This document shows positions 9,624 through 19,712 of a stretch of DNA of 64,000 bases, one piece after another. Positions within the stretch are counted from its first letter, which is position 1. Every line of letters begins with the position of its first letter. The DNA is from Massariosphaeria phaeospora (Eukaryota; Ascomycota; Dothideomycetes; Pleosporales): assembly GCA_011032825.1 (NCBI GenBank), contig JAADJZ010000002.1, positions 2,294,001 through 2,358,000 on the forward strand, written 5' to 3'. The notes beneath the pieces are model-generated. The model did no database searches and was not told the DNA's origin. It saw only the letters and a list, made by a program, of their open reading frames with translations. The position numbers were made by a program, and so were the translations under genes.

Positions 9624-11130
9624 TCAGGTCCGCCTTCTCCCAAGAGCCAGCCCAACCAAGATCATCCGCATCACCTTCTCGGCGCCGTCCTTGACAAGTC
9701 TCTCGGTCTCTGCAATGGCATCTTCGAGCGACGATGGGCCCCTCGAGATACTTGTGAACGCCTTGATGCCCGCGCCGTAGCACCCATCAGCGCCCTCCCC
9801 GATGGAGCCGGCCAAAGCGACCACTTGGACCCCGTGCCGCTTCGCTTGGCGGGCCATCTCCGTCGTCATTTTCCCCTGGGTCGACTGTGAGTCCAAACTT
9901 CCTTCGGCGGTTATGACAAAGTCCCATTGACTCTCGAACACCCGGTCAAATTCGAAGTACTCGTTGATGGCTTCGCTCCGTGGTCGTAGTGTCGCGCCAA
10001 GAAGCATCAAACCCGCACCAAGACCGCCAGATGCGCCGCCACCTGGCGCACTCGAAATGTCCATTTTCAGGTCTTTCTTTGCGACTCCTCCCAATATCTC
10101 CAATGCTGCAGCGAGCAGCTCCACCTGCTCTGGTGTGGCACCTTTTTGTGGCCCATAGATTCGCGCAACCCCTTTGGGTCCGCACAATACGTTTTTGACG
10201 TTGCATACAGCTTCGATCTCAACCCTGGACTCTGCTGAACAGTTAATATTGGACCTATTGGATCAAATGAATCAACCTACCTGCATCGTTTCGAAGCCGG
10301 GGATGGATTCCACACCAGCAAAGCTTCGTCAAACGGGATAGTGAGCGCCCACCGTCTGCTTCTGGGAGCTCCTGGCCGTTAGCGTCGAGCAGTCGCACCC
10401 CAAGAGCTTGTAGCATTCCTGCGCCTCCATCAGACGTCCCCGAGTCGCCGCAGCCGATTATGATGTTGTTGCATCCTCCGTCTAGTGCCGCTTTCATCAG
10501 CTCGCCGACTCCGAACGTGGTGGTCACAGTAGGGTCGCGCATGGACTTTGGTACCAGTCTCAGCCCCGCGGCTGCAGCCATGTCCAAGACTGCTGTCTTC
10601 TTGCCCTCCCCAATGAAACCAAGGTGGGACGCTACGGGCTCCCCGACAGGCCCTCTGACTATCTTCTCCGCGATTTCTCCGCCATGCGCTGCCACCAAGG
10701 CTCGACAAAAGCCTTCTCCTCCATCATGAAGCGGTAACTTACGCAAGACGATAGAGCCGGTGTCCACAACTCTGCGAAGCCCAGCTTCGATAGCATCAGC
10801 AACATGCTCTGGACCCAGGCTCTCTTTGAACCCGGAAGGCGCAACGAGGACTCGGAGGGGATGTCCAAAGAGGAGGTCTGATGTTGGAGTGAGAATCGTG
10901 GTAGATACCGCCGAATTGATTAGGTCCTCGACCTTTTGCGGTGGAAGGTTGAACGTTTTCAAAGTGGAAAGCCGTGGCAGAGCCGGTCGCATTGTAGGAT
11001 ATACGACGGGACCCAAAAGACCACACGGTTCCAGTCCAGGAAGGTTGAGCATTGTTCTGAGATTCTGCTTTTCGAGCGAGTGTAGTTGAATGAGAAAAGC
11101 GAGGGGATGCTCGGTAGTGCAAAGGTACAA
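9624..11130 (-). CDS. Glycerate kinase, GlxK/GarK type
   Basis: Predicted to phosphorylate D-glycerate with ATP in glyoxylate/serine-related carbon metabolism. Exons on the minus strand are 11130-10281 and 10234-9624 with a 46-bp intron. The kinase begins near residue 93 with LRVLVAPSGFKESL, the family's first strand. It continues with KLPLHDGGEGF, MAAAAGLRLVP and IIGCGDSGTSDGGAGMLQALG (the Gly-rich centre). After the splice come RVEIEAVCNVKN, YGPQKGATPEQVELL, SAPGGGASGGLGAGLMLLGA, ITAEGSLDSQSTQGK and VALAGSIGEGAD. All landmarks of a complete enzyme are present. The first 90 residues extend beyond bacterial homologues; an in-frame ATG at 11052 is an alternative start, and a targeting role is possible. 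A TATA box lies 84 bp upstream. Confidence 0.87.
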
Positions 11131-11213
11131 GCGAAGGTGAGTGTTATACTCTTATGAACGATTGTGAGATTTCGATTGAGTGATGTGTTGATTATCGCGA
11201 CTTCACCACGTCT

Positions 11214-11219
11214 TTATAT
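11214..11219 (-). promoter_or_regulatory. TATA box of the glycerate kinase gene
   Basis: On the minus strand the sequence reads GAATATAAAGACG, 84 bp upstream of the ATG at 11130. Assigned by motif and distance. Confidence 0.45.
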
Positions 11220-12126
11220 TCAGGAGTTCGTCGCTCTCAGTTTCCTTCACTTGTTCGAAGTTGCGTTCTGTCGCTGGTAGATTTACCGTCTCAAACTGCA
11301 CAGCCCGAAGACCACGAATGCTATATCAGCCCCCCCAGAATGGGATAAGTGGATCCTAGAAGAGTTCAAGACTCACGATACACGACACACGACACACCGC
11401 ACAACAACCGCCGATACAGACTGCTAGTTACAGCACAGCCTCAAATTCACCAACAAAGGCCAACACAGCCATGTGACTAAGGTGCCACGGGTACCCTCTG
11501 CTTGGGGACGGGAGAATATTTCAATGCTAATCGATTTGGCATGTCTTGTCTGTACAAAAAGTCAACCCCAAGGATCTTCTCGTTCTTGACCTGACTGCCG
11601 TCAACCAGTCGTGGTAGCGCCAAGGGTCTTCGCTACTCTTGGCAGCGCATTCGAGCACAGCCTAGGATGACGTTGACTACTAACGCTGATCTTCACACTG
11701 AATCAAGCTACCTTCTTTTCCATTCGTTACTGGTGTTGATCTATGGTACAGGCACGCGACATGTTTCTATTCTGACACTGGAGAACTGCCGGTAATGCAT
11801 TCCAGCCTCTGGTCTAGTGACGGTAGCACGGTTTCTTGAGGCGTGATCCTATCTCCTGGTCCCTAAGTCGGCCCGAAAGCCTTCCATAGGCTGTTCCAAG
11901 TCAAATGCACACGACTACACTCTTGAACAGCCACGTTCTGCCACAGGCATACCTGTTGACATAGCCACAACGGTGCTGTCAATGGAAATATGGCATTTAT
12001 ATGGAGAGGCTCCACTGTCGTGGTGAAGTTAGAATATCCACATTACCACACTCGTTTTTAGAACGATTTAACGACTAGTTTTACATTCGCTCTGAGCCGT
12101 TGCATTCATAAACACTTTCGTTCATC
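11220..12126. other. Divergent promoter region without genes
   Basis: Separates the glycerate kinase and MFS genes. It contains a short ACACGACAC repetition near 11378-11396 and otherwise no long frame, repeat or RNA gene that I can support. Confidence 0.5.
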
Positions 12127-13957
12127 ATGCCACGACTCCAGAAGAAACGACCTACATCTTATGAGGAGCCTGAGGATGTTTCTCTACCGAGGTTTTCTTT
12201 TGAGAGCTCAGAGGAAAGACCCTTAGTCAGCACCGACCGACTTTTTGCAAGGCTCTCCGAGGGCGATACCCACTACGACGCTGGGAAGCACATGTTCAGC
12301 AGCGATAGAGATGAGGAAGACGACAGTGGAGAGATCGTGGTAAGAGGAACTCGTTATGCTATCATCTCCTGACTAACAGTGCTGTTTATTAGGTTACCTG
12401 GAATGGCCCACACGATCCATTGAACCCACTAAACTGGTCCTGGAAACGAAAATGGATAGCGACGATTTTAGTCTCCCTTTTCACCTTCATATCTCCATTC
12501 TCTTCGACCATGGTCACACCAGCGCTCCCGGATATCTCAGATGACTTCGACATTCCTGAAGGTTTCATGCAGCAACTTGTCATGTCTATATTTCTACTCG
12601 GCTATGCACAGGGCCCGTTTGTGCTTGCGCCGCTGTCTGAGATCTATGGCAGGGTGACTGTGCTACAGTATGCGAACCTGATCTACTTGGTGTTTAATAC
12701 CGCTTGCGGGTTTGCGCAAACGAAGAACCAGATGCTGATCTTTCGGTTTCTGAGTGGGATTGGCGGGTCCGCGCCACAAGCTGTGAGTGGTGCGCTGAGC
12801 TTTCTAGCGAAGCCCTCTCATCTTCAGACTATTTTCATGCTAATGCGAATAGCTTTGCAATGGCGTTCTAGCCGACACCTGGAGCAAAGAAGAGCGTGGC
12901 AAAGGCCAAGCCATCTACGGCATGCTGACCTTCATCGGCCCATGCGTCGCTCCTGTTTGCGGCGCCTACATTTCCACAAACACGACATGGCGGTGGATCT
13001 TCTTTTCCACTTCCATATTCGACGTCTTAGTACAACTCACAGCACTCTTTTTCCTGTCCGAAACGTTTGCTCCCGCTATCCTCGAACGAAAGGCCAAGAA
13101 GATCCGGAAAAACTTGCAAGCCAAAGGCAGTGTCAAACTTGTGAGAACCGAGTATGAGAACGGCGATCGGTTCAGCAAGATCCTAAGGAAGCGATTGATC
13201 CTGCCGTTTATCATGATGTTTACGCACCCAGCCGTCCAGGCCCCGAGTGTCTATCGTGCGTATCTGTACGGAGTCATGTATCTGGTGCTCTCGACGTTCC
13301 CGCTCGTCTTTGAAGGAGCATACGACCAGGACACCAGTACTGCGAGCTTGAACTACCTCTCGCTATGTCTGGGCTTCATGATAGGGCTGCAGATATCGCA
13401 TCCGCTCATGGACAAGGTATGCAACACTGACTGAATCTTTTCTCAACCGTGTTAACATCACGTCGCAGCTCTACGCCCGACTGAAAACCCATTACGGCAT
13501 CCAGGAAGGCCGCCCCGAGTTTCGTGTTCCCCCTATGCTCCTCGCAGGTATTCTCTGCCCCATTGGTCTCTTCATCTACGGATGGACTGCGCACTACCGC
13601 GTCCACTGGATCGCGCCGAACATCGGCTGCATGATCTTCGCCATCGGACTGATCATCGCGTTCCAGTGTTCGCAGGCCTATATCGTCGATGCATACTCGG
13701 CGCAGTACGCAGCGTCTGCAGCGGCGGTCGGTGCATTCTTGCGCACGATGTGCGGGTTCAGTTTTCCGCTTTTTGCGCCGGCGATGTATGAGCGGTTGGG
13801 GCTGGGTGGCGGGAACTCGCTGCTGGCGGGATTGACGGTAGTCGTCGGTGTGCTAGGGACATTGGGGTTGTGGGTTTGGGGGGAGAGCATTAGGGGGTGG
13901 AGTTGGAGGGGGCTGGAAAGGAGGGATGATACCAAGGGCAGGGAGGGTAGGGTGTAG
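12127..13957 (+). CDS. MFS transporter, DHA1-like drug/polyamine type
   Basis: Proton-coupled plasma-membrane exporter of the major facilitator superfamily. Exons are 12127-12339, 12393-12782, 12853-13416 and 13469-13957, giving 551 aa in one consistent frame. The first 70 residues are a charged cytoplasmic tail. VTWNGPHDPLNPLNW is the classic pre-helix-1 motif of fungal DHA1 proteins, and PALPDISDDF, LGYAQGPFVLAPLSEIYGR (motif A region) and FRFLSGIGGSAPQA follow. Exon 3 carries GPCVAPVCGAYI and SETFAPAILERKAKK before the central loop. Exon 4 holds helices 9-12, including AYIVDAYSAQYAASA. All twelve helices appear present. The substrate is unknown. There is no biosynthetic gene cluster beside it. 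Confidence 0.88.
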
Positions 13958-14365
13958 GTGTAGGCCGTTACGATCATGTGATATGGACGCGATGAAACGC
14001 GCGCTTAGGCAGTCCTTGAGCAGGACAAATTAATAGATTGGCGTACACATGCTAAAGTGACTACCTGATTACCTATTCAAGTAGGTGGGTATACCTACCG
14101 CGTGCTGAACAGGGATGCGGCGTTTCATATTAGTGGGAACGTCGAAACATGGTAAAGTTGCTTTTCCGCCGTTCACCAGTGCGGATGTATCGCGGTCAAC
14201 TGCTTACTATTTACACGTTGTTGATTCTCTCGTACCTAAATACACAGGGTAACATCTGGGTAGGGCATTGCAGGTGGACTTGGCGGCACGTGAGCGGCTG
14301 AATGAGATACTCAGACTGCAAATGGCAACACTCTGTGATTCTCTCTCACACGAAATCAGCGAACC
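13958..14365. other. Gene-free interval
   Basis: Downstream region of the MFS gene. A small direct repeat around ACCTGATTACCTATTCAAGT and the following TAGGTGGGTATACCTACC is visible near 14060-14100; nothing else found. Confidence 0.45.
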
Positions 14366-14710
14366 ATGCCTTCAGAAGGCGCTCCAGAGTCTTCGCGCAT
14401 AACGTTCTCGTTCCAACACCGCGAGTCCGAAAAGAAGAACTCCTGTTGTTTCCCTTATACTAGCGTTCCGGATTCCTGGTCGGGAATCTTCTGTTTCTAC
14501 CCCGCACCCATCGGGATCGCCGCGTGCATGCATCCACTGTGCGATCTAGATTCTTTGGTTTCGGGATTTGCTTATGCCGTTGGATTGAAACTTGAAACAA
14601 GTGTATGTGAAACGGAAAGCGGGCTGGGAGGTCTTTGCGAGGGTGCGGGGTGTTGGAACGGAGGGCTCTGGAAGGGTATGCTGGTGTCAATAGGACTGGG
14701 CAAAGCTTAG
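14366..14710 (+). CDS. Hypothetical 114-aa open frame, Cys-rich
   Basis: Uninterrupted frame from ATG with six cysteines in its second half and no recognisable domain, signal peptide or intron. It could be a lineage-specific small protein or chance. The preceding AAATCAGCGAACC gives a reasonable start context. Retained only as a candidate. Confidence 0.22.
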   Translation: MPSEGAPESSRITFSFQHRESEKKNSCCFPYTSVPDSWSGIFCFYPAPIGIAACMHPLCDLDSLVSGFAYAVGLKLETSVCETESGLGGLCEGAGCWNGGLWKGMLVSIGLGKA

Positions 14711-15797
14711 CAGCTTCGATAGGGGAGTCGAGACGAGTAAGAAACAGCAGTCACAAGAGTAGTAGCTAGTGGAACTTTCAATAAGAAGCGGACTATCCCT
14801 AATTAGGATTAGATCGTTTACTCGATCGCGCCAGCTTCAACCTCGGAAGAGTTTTTTGCAGACTACTTTGCGATTTAGCTATCGGAATCCGAAGCCGCAT
14901 TGCGCAATGCATAGGTATACGTACCCATCTCTCGTGCGCGTATTCCCTACTGCATGTTTTGACCAGACTCCGGACATTGCGCTCGCCGTGTCACGGAAAC
15001 CGTTTCGGCCATGCACCCTCCTCCCAACTCCATCTTCCTCCTCTCACCATCCACATGTTCCCCTCTTGCTATGTACGGAATATATACAAACTGCCGCACA
15101 GTAAGGCGCGCCCACCAAAACACTATATTCACGACACGGGTCAGTTCGTTCAGCTCTTCGCCAATTGTCGCTTTGTTGGGGTGCGTAGTGCCGAACTGAG
15201 CGACATCGCCCTGTTGGTGTCCATGGTGTCGAGTATTGTAACGTAGTACCCGTGGATAGGATATCCGCGCAATCCAGTATGAGAAATCCGAACGAATAAC
15301 CTGCTCTCGTGTTTAGAGGGAGTCAGATTTGGATATTTGAATCGAACTGCTCAGCTTCAACATGCATCGTGGCGCACTGACAACTGCTAGGATAACGAGC
15401 TGCAGGCAAGCGGGCGCCTAATGCGGCCTTTTGACACACAAGCAATCAAGCCTTGACCAGACGGTATGCTTACTTCTTCCTACCCTTCCAGCCAGGTACA
15501 TAGCTCAAGCCTCCCGGACCGCTTCTTCCCGCACCTCATTTCCGGCGCTTCTATCCCGTTGTTGGATATTTTGTTGGCTGCCTGAAGGTTGTCCGGACTT
15601 CTCTACCAGGGGTCCGAGCACTGAATTCGAGACATGCCACACCATAGTCCTTTATCCGTCGATTTGTATGGCCGGTTGAGAACTCGGCCGAAAAACGAGG
15701 GTTCTTTTCCCCTACAGAATGGAAGAGTCTAGGAACATGGCTGTATCGTTTAGATATCAGCGCCGGCTGGCCTGACTCGCCTTGAAACAACTGCATG
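14711..15797. other. Gene-free interval upstream of the BYS1-like gene
   Basis: Short frames on both strands only. A CT-rich patch at 15005-15070 resembles promoter DNA but has no partner gene. The last 150 bp belong to the promoter of the gene at 15951. Confidence 0.45.
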
Positions 15798-15803
15798 TAT
15801 AAA
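15798..15803 (+). promoter_or_regulatory. TATA box of the BYS1-like gene
   Basis: TATAAA, 153 bp upstream of the ATG at 15951, followed by pyrimidine-rich leader sequence. Position and motif only. Confidence 0.5.
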
Positions 15804-15950
15804 GGCCACCTGCGCCTCGATATGGTTCTGATCTACCACATCAGCTAGACTCAGGTTCTCCAGCTCTCGTCGTCTTAATCCTGCTCTTTGAACCTTTTTA
15901 GTTCGTCCATTCGTTGTTAAGGTTTGATACCTTTCGCCACTCATTCAAAG

Positions 15951-16755
15951 ATGATTTCTAAGATCTTCTTCGCCGCTGCGGCTCTCCAAGCCACTATCGC
16001 TTCCGCGTCTCTTTCCGCTTCCATCCATAGAAGACACGCCGATTTCCATCACGGCATCAAGCCCGAGGTGTCCGAGCCCACTAATGCGTCCGACGCATCG
16101 AATCCCTATGTGGGAGATAATGTCCAGACACGTCAAGCTACAGGAGGATTGATAATCGACAACCGCTGCTCATACGATATCTGGTACCAGGCCGTCAATG
16201 AACTGGTAGGTCTTCAATTCCACCCTTAGCTGTGATTGTCCAGATATCATACTCACACACGAGTCTCTAGATAACAAAGCCAATGGTCCATGTCCCAGCC
16301 GGTACAGCAGCAGAACTCGAACCTTACCTTCAATGCGGTAATTGTGGCACTTCCTACAAAATATCCAAAACCGAGGAAATTATAGAGATGAAGCACGTGC
16401 AAGCGGAGTACACTTTCGAGGCGGGCTTGCTATATTACGACATCTCCCTGATCAACTGCGCCGACTTGAAGGCCAAGGACGGGTCGAACTGTCCAGGTTT
16501 TGAGGGAGGCCTCCGGCTCGCATCACCTGAGGTACGTGATATGCATGCTACATGAGCTACGTCGAGCGGACTGAGACTGACTTCTTCATATAGGCCTCGT
16601 GCAAGCCTGCGTATTGCCCGCCCAACACATACTGTCCCGAACAAGTGTATTGGGTCGATCAACCAAAACTCAAAATGGGTATCGAAGAACCTGTACTGAA
16701 CTGTGGCGCTGCCGGATCAAGCGCGGTCCTCCAAATGACGGTGTGCTCTGGCTAA
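15951..16755 (+). CDS. Secreted BYS1 / thaumatin-like domain protein, 225 aa
   Basis: Exons are 15951-16205, 16271-16531 and 16594-16755; introns of 65 and 62 bp have clean GTAGGT/CTAG and GTACGT/ATAG ends, and all joins are phase 0. A signal peptide (MISKIFFAAAALQATIASAS) is followed by a short spacer. The BYS1-like domain then opens with GLIIDNRCSYDIWYQAVNE, continues with VHVPAGTAAELEPY, and has a strand/Cys pattern including LYYDISLINCADL and NCPGFEGGLRLASPE. The final exon is cysteine-rich (KPAYCPPNTYCPEQVYW, ending MTVCSG). BYS1 proteins are small secreted fungal proteins named for a Blastomyces yeast-phase antigen; biochemical function is unknown. About 160 bp after the stop, coding-like sequence near 16860-16915 may be a relic or a missed exon. 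Confidence 0.75.
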
Positions 16756-17467
16756 GCGTCGGTTTCAAAGCGGGATAACAAAGAATTCGCGCTCCTTTGC
16801 CCGTGGATACACAGGGCTGTCCTCACCGACGAAATTCGTGATTCGTTACCGTGCATCGAGCACCGTGGTTTGTGGCACAAGCACAGACTGGCCCTTCGGA
16901 ACCGCATCAAGGTACCTTACACGCATGCACGCGTCTGTAGATATGGTCTTTTCCCTCCACCAGTACAATAGCTAGCCCGATCTTACACGTCTGGTTTCTC
17001 ATCTAACTTCCCATATTCGCAAAGTATTTTTAAAAGTATATATTTTAAGTTAGTTTCCTCCTTTTGGAATAGACAAAACTATCGTACGATTTTGACACCT
17101 TCAATCTCCACAGTGATATCGAAACCCATACTGCCATGCCATTCATTGATCTGCCCACTGGGGCGATGTAGAAGGTAAGCGCTTGTACTTGATCGCCCAT
17201 ACAGATTGCTGTCTGATACAGAAGCGGACGTGTGCAGCTCAGCTGGGTTGACCTGGCCTAATGGATCAGGCGTCGAAAGCTTGATATCGAATCTATTGAT
17301 TGGCTCAGTATCGTTTTTCGACTCAGTCGCCAGATGCTTTTGGACCAGGGTATGTTTGGCAATGCCAGACACTGACACCCACGACCGGCTCCTTTGCTAT
17401 CCTGATAGGATCCAGAGTATACCCATGCGAAGCTGCGTTTGAGGTCTCCACCACACCCCTGCCTGTA
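16756..17467. other. Interval with weak coding-like traces
   Basis: A minus-strand open frame at 17079-17378 ends MGFDITVEIEGVKIVR and could be the last exon of an unrecognised gene, but I find no convincing upstream exon. 17030-17060 is AT-rich. No other feature. Confidence 0.35.
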
Positions 17468-17692
17468 TGGAGGCATGGATACAGACGATGAAGGTTTCAT
17501 AAAATGCAGCTCGAGAGGAAGAAGAGGCGGAGGAACTGGCTGGAGCTGGGGATGTGAGCGTGAGTCGAGAGACTGCCCTACAGAACCCAGAGGTAACTCC
17601 GGCGAATGCAAACCTGAGTCCACCCAGCTAACTGGGCTATAGCAGCTCGAACATGCCACGCCGCGCGTCGTGCATTATTCATCGCTGCTCAC
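17468..17692 (+). pseudogene. Decayed copy of the 3' end of the ORFan gene at 49956-50522
   Basis: Aligns with 50381-50592. Shared blocks include GAGGAACTGGCTGG, GATGTGAGCGTGAGTCGAGA versus AATGTGAGCGTGAGTCGAGA, the end of the coding region, and 3' untranslated sequence (CTCGAACATGCCAC versus GTCGAACATGCCAC). In the matching frame it reads EEAEELAGAGDVSVSRET, close to EEVAEELAGSPGNVSVSRET of the intact gene, and ends in a stop. Upstream, a one-base shift and an in-frame TAA separate this from the DTDDE block at about 17475. It is therefore a broken duplicate; similarity fades left of about 17400. Confidence 0.75.
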
Positions 17693-17949
17693 TTTTCCTC
17701 AGCACTATGTCATCAACCACCCGTGGGCGCAACAGCATGGCGTCTTAGCTCGAGACGAAGCCGATTTTCATTGTAACACGTATTTGAGGCTCACTAAACC
17801 TCGCGATAACCTCAATATAAGCTTAGCTTGATTGCTCGCTCATAGTGGCTTAAGACGACGCCGCAACTCCTCCACTCTCTACGAATTAGGTTTTACAATC
17901 TGCTCTGACACCATAGCTCAACACGAAACTACTTCTCGCTCAGGCTAGT

Positions 17950-18288
17950 ATGGATGAGTTCTTAGTATCAAACGTCGTGGCCGAAGTCAAAGCCACCTCA
18001 CTGGTACGTCCCCATACATCTAGTCGCTTCCCACTCAACCTTGTTTAGTTTGTACCTAAGAATTGTTGTTTCGTACACAGACTTATTTCGCTTATATCTG
18101 AACACATTTGTGCTGAAGACAAAGCCGCTGTTATGTTTGTAGAAGCATCAATTGCGACCACCACAAAGGCCGGCCCTATCACGATTCACCAGGCCTCTGA
18201 AACCGCGCATTGCCGACAAACTATCTTTGTCAGGTCCTCGCTTCTATCGATTAACCGGAGGGGCTTACGTCTGCTCATGCCTGATTAG
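17950..18288 (+). CDS. Small two-exon gene, 97 aa, unknown
   Basis: Not visible as one frame. Exon 1 (17950-18003, 18 codons, MDEFLVSNVVAEVKATSL) ends at CTG followed by GTACGT. A 45-bp intron ends TTGTTTAG. Exon 2 (18049-18288) keeps frame for 79 codons and starts FVPKNCCFVHRLISLISEH. An AATAAA signal lies 40 bp after the stop. No signal peptide or domain recognised. The intact splice signals, phase agreement and poly(A) motif support a gene; the lack of a known relative keeps confidence modest. Confidence 0.4.
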
Positions 18289-18327
18289 GTTTGCTATGAT
18301 GTCTCATCCGCTTTATTGATAGCGGAT

Positions 18328-18333
18328 AATAAA
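18328..18333 (+). terminator. Candidate polyadenylation signal
   Basis: AATAAA 40 bp after the stop of the 97-aa gene. An inverted repeat CCGCT...AGCGG (about 18309-18325) directly precedes it. Confidence 0.35.
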
Positions 18334-18524
18334 CAAGGGATGTGAATTAAACAAATGGCTTGTGTTTGTTATGTGCTTAAATAGTGTACAAATCTTATCG
18401 TTTTACTCCTCTTCGATCGTCACAGAAGTCTACTTCATGACTACTTAAGCCCCCTGTACGGCTCACCTCGTCGTTCACCAACCATCACACGCGCTTTTTC
18501 AATCAACCTCCTACTCTTGCCACC

Positions 18525-19427
18525 ATGCGTTTCAATGATCGTCGCCGTCAGCTCAAGCGCGAAATATCCACAAAATTCAAGAGGGGAACGAGTCGCGCTA
18601 TGTCTAGGCTACGGGGACGACCAACTTGTATACTACCCATTCATCTAGCGCCTTGCTTTTAGCTCTTCCTTTAACTAATCGGTCTCAGCTCCAACCTCTA
18701 CCGGAATACCATCCCCCACTTACCCTAATGATTCAGCTTGTATGCTCTCTCTGTACAGTACCTGTTACCTTCCTCTTGACTAACCTTTCTCAGATGCAGT
18801 CAACTACGAAACACCTCTGCCCGCTTCTACGGAACAATCGGACCGTAGATTACCTTCCCCTGACGACTTAGCTTGTATGGTCTATTGTACAGCACCCATT
18901 GCCTTCCGCTTGACTAATCGCTCTCAGATGTAGTCAATTCTGGAACACGATCTGCCGCCGCAGAACGCGCTTTCGGCTCGGGCACTTCGGGATTCTCGCC
19001 TGACACAGTCATCGGGTCTAGAGCTCACAGGGGGCAGCAGAATCGAACGTACTCACAGGCGCTTGTCGACGAGTGTGCTAAGTCGGACTCCTTAGAGAAG
19101 AAGGTTCAGGATCTCCAGAAAGAGAAAGAGGCTCGGAAGACTCTGACGGGAAGGAGGGCGACTCTTGTGAATGGTAATGCGAGGAAGACACAGATTCGGT
19201 TTGGACTGAATACGATTGAGGAGCTATCTACGAACCCGAGTATGCTTAACGAAGAGACGAGGGAGGTCCAGACGCAGCCGAAAAAGTTGCTTGAAGAGAA
19301 TACGAAGAGGAAGAAAGAAAAGCTGCATGAAGACAAGTTTCGTGCGGGAGCGGCGAAGAGGGAGAAGGAGACCATGCATGAGTTCCCTCAGAAGACAAAT
19401 GCAAAGAAGAACACGAGCTGGAGATAA
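18525..19427 (+). CDS. Four-exon gene for a basic coiled-coil protein with duplicated exons
   Basis: Exons are 18525-18627, 18689-18739, 18794-18874 and 18928-19427. All three introns (61, 54, 53 bp) sit in phase 1 after a T and before the rest of the codon, giving one continuous frame. The start has the context CTTGCCACCATGC. The N-terminus is basic (MRFNDRRRQLKREISTKFKR). The middle is Pro/Ser-rich (LPSPDDLA and similar). The C-terminal 130 residues are charged and predicted coiled coil (DSLEKKVQDLQKEKEARK, KKLLEENTKRKKEKLHEDKF). Introns 2 and 3 and the exon ends around them are near copies (see findings). No known family recognised; a nuclear or cytoskeletal scaffold role would be speculation. 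Confidence 0.6.
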
Positions 19428-19704
19428 GGATAATATGTGGCTTGCGGAGCTTGCGGGGCTTGGGTGATGTGGAGGATAAGTACGAGGCATGCTTCACCTC
19501 CTGGTATCGCTCTTCCGCTGGTTACTGTTATTCTTTGTTTTTTCTTAACGGCCTGTAGTATAGTGATTGAGGATCGTGCATTGCGGAGGGCTTCTTTGAC
19601 CATAGGATGGTGAAGAATTAGGAAGGGCTCATATGCATGCACATGGTCGATAGTCTCAATTCCTCATAGTATTTCCTTCTTACAAGTCCGCCTTTTGCCA
19701 TCCT

Positions 19705-19712
19705 GTCCTGCG
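19705..19712. repeat. Target site duplication of the hAT element, left copy
   Basis: GTCCTGCG directly before the left terminal repeat; the identical 8 bp follow the right terminal repeat at 22807-22814. Eight-base duplications are the hallmark of hAT transposition. Confidence 0.95.
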
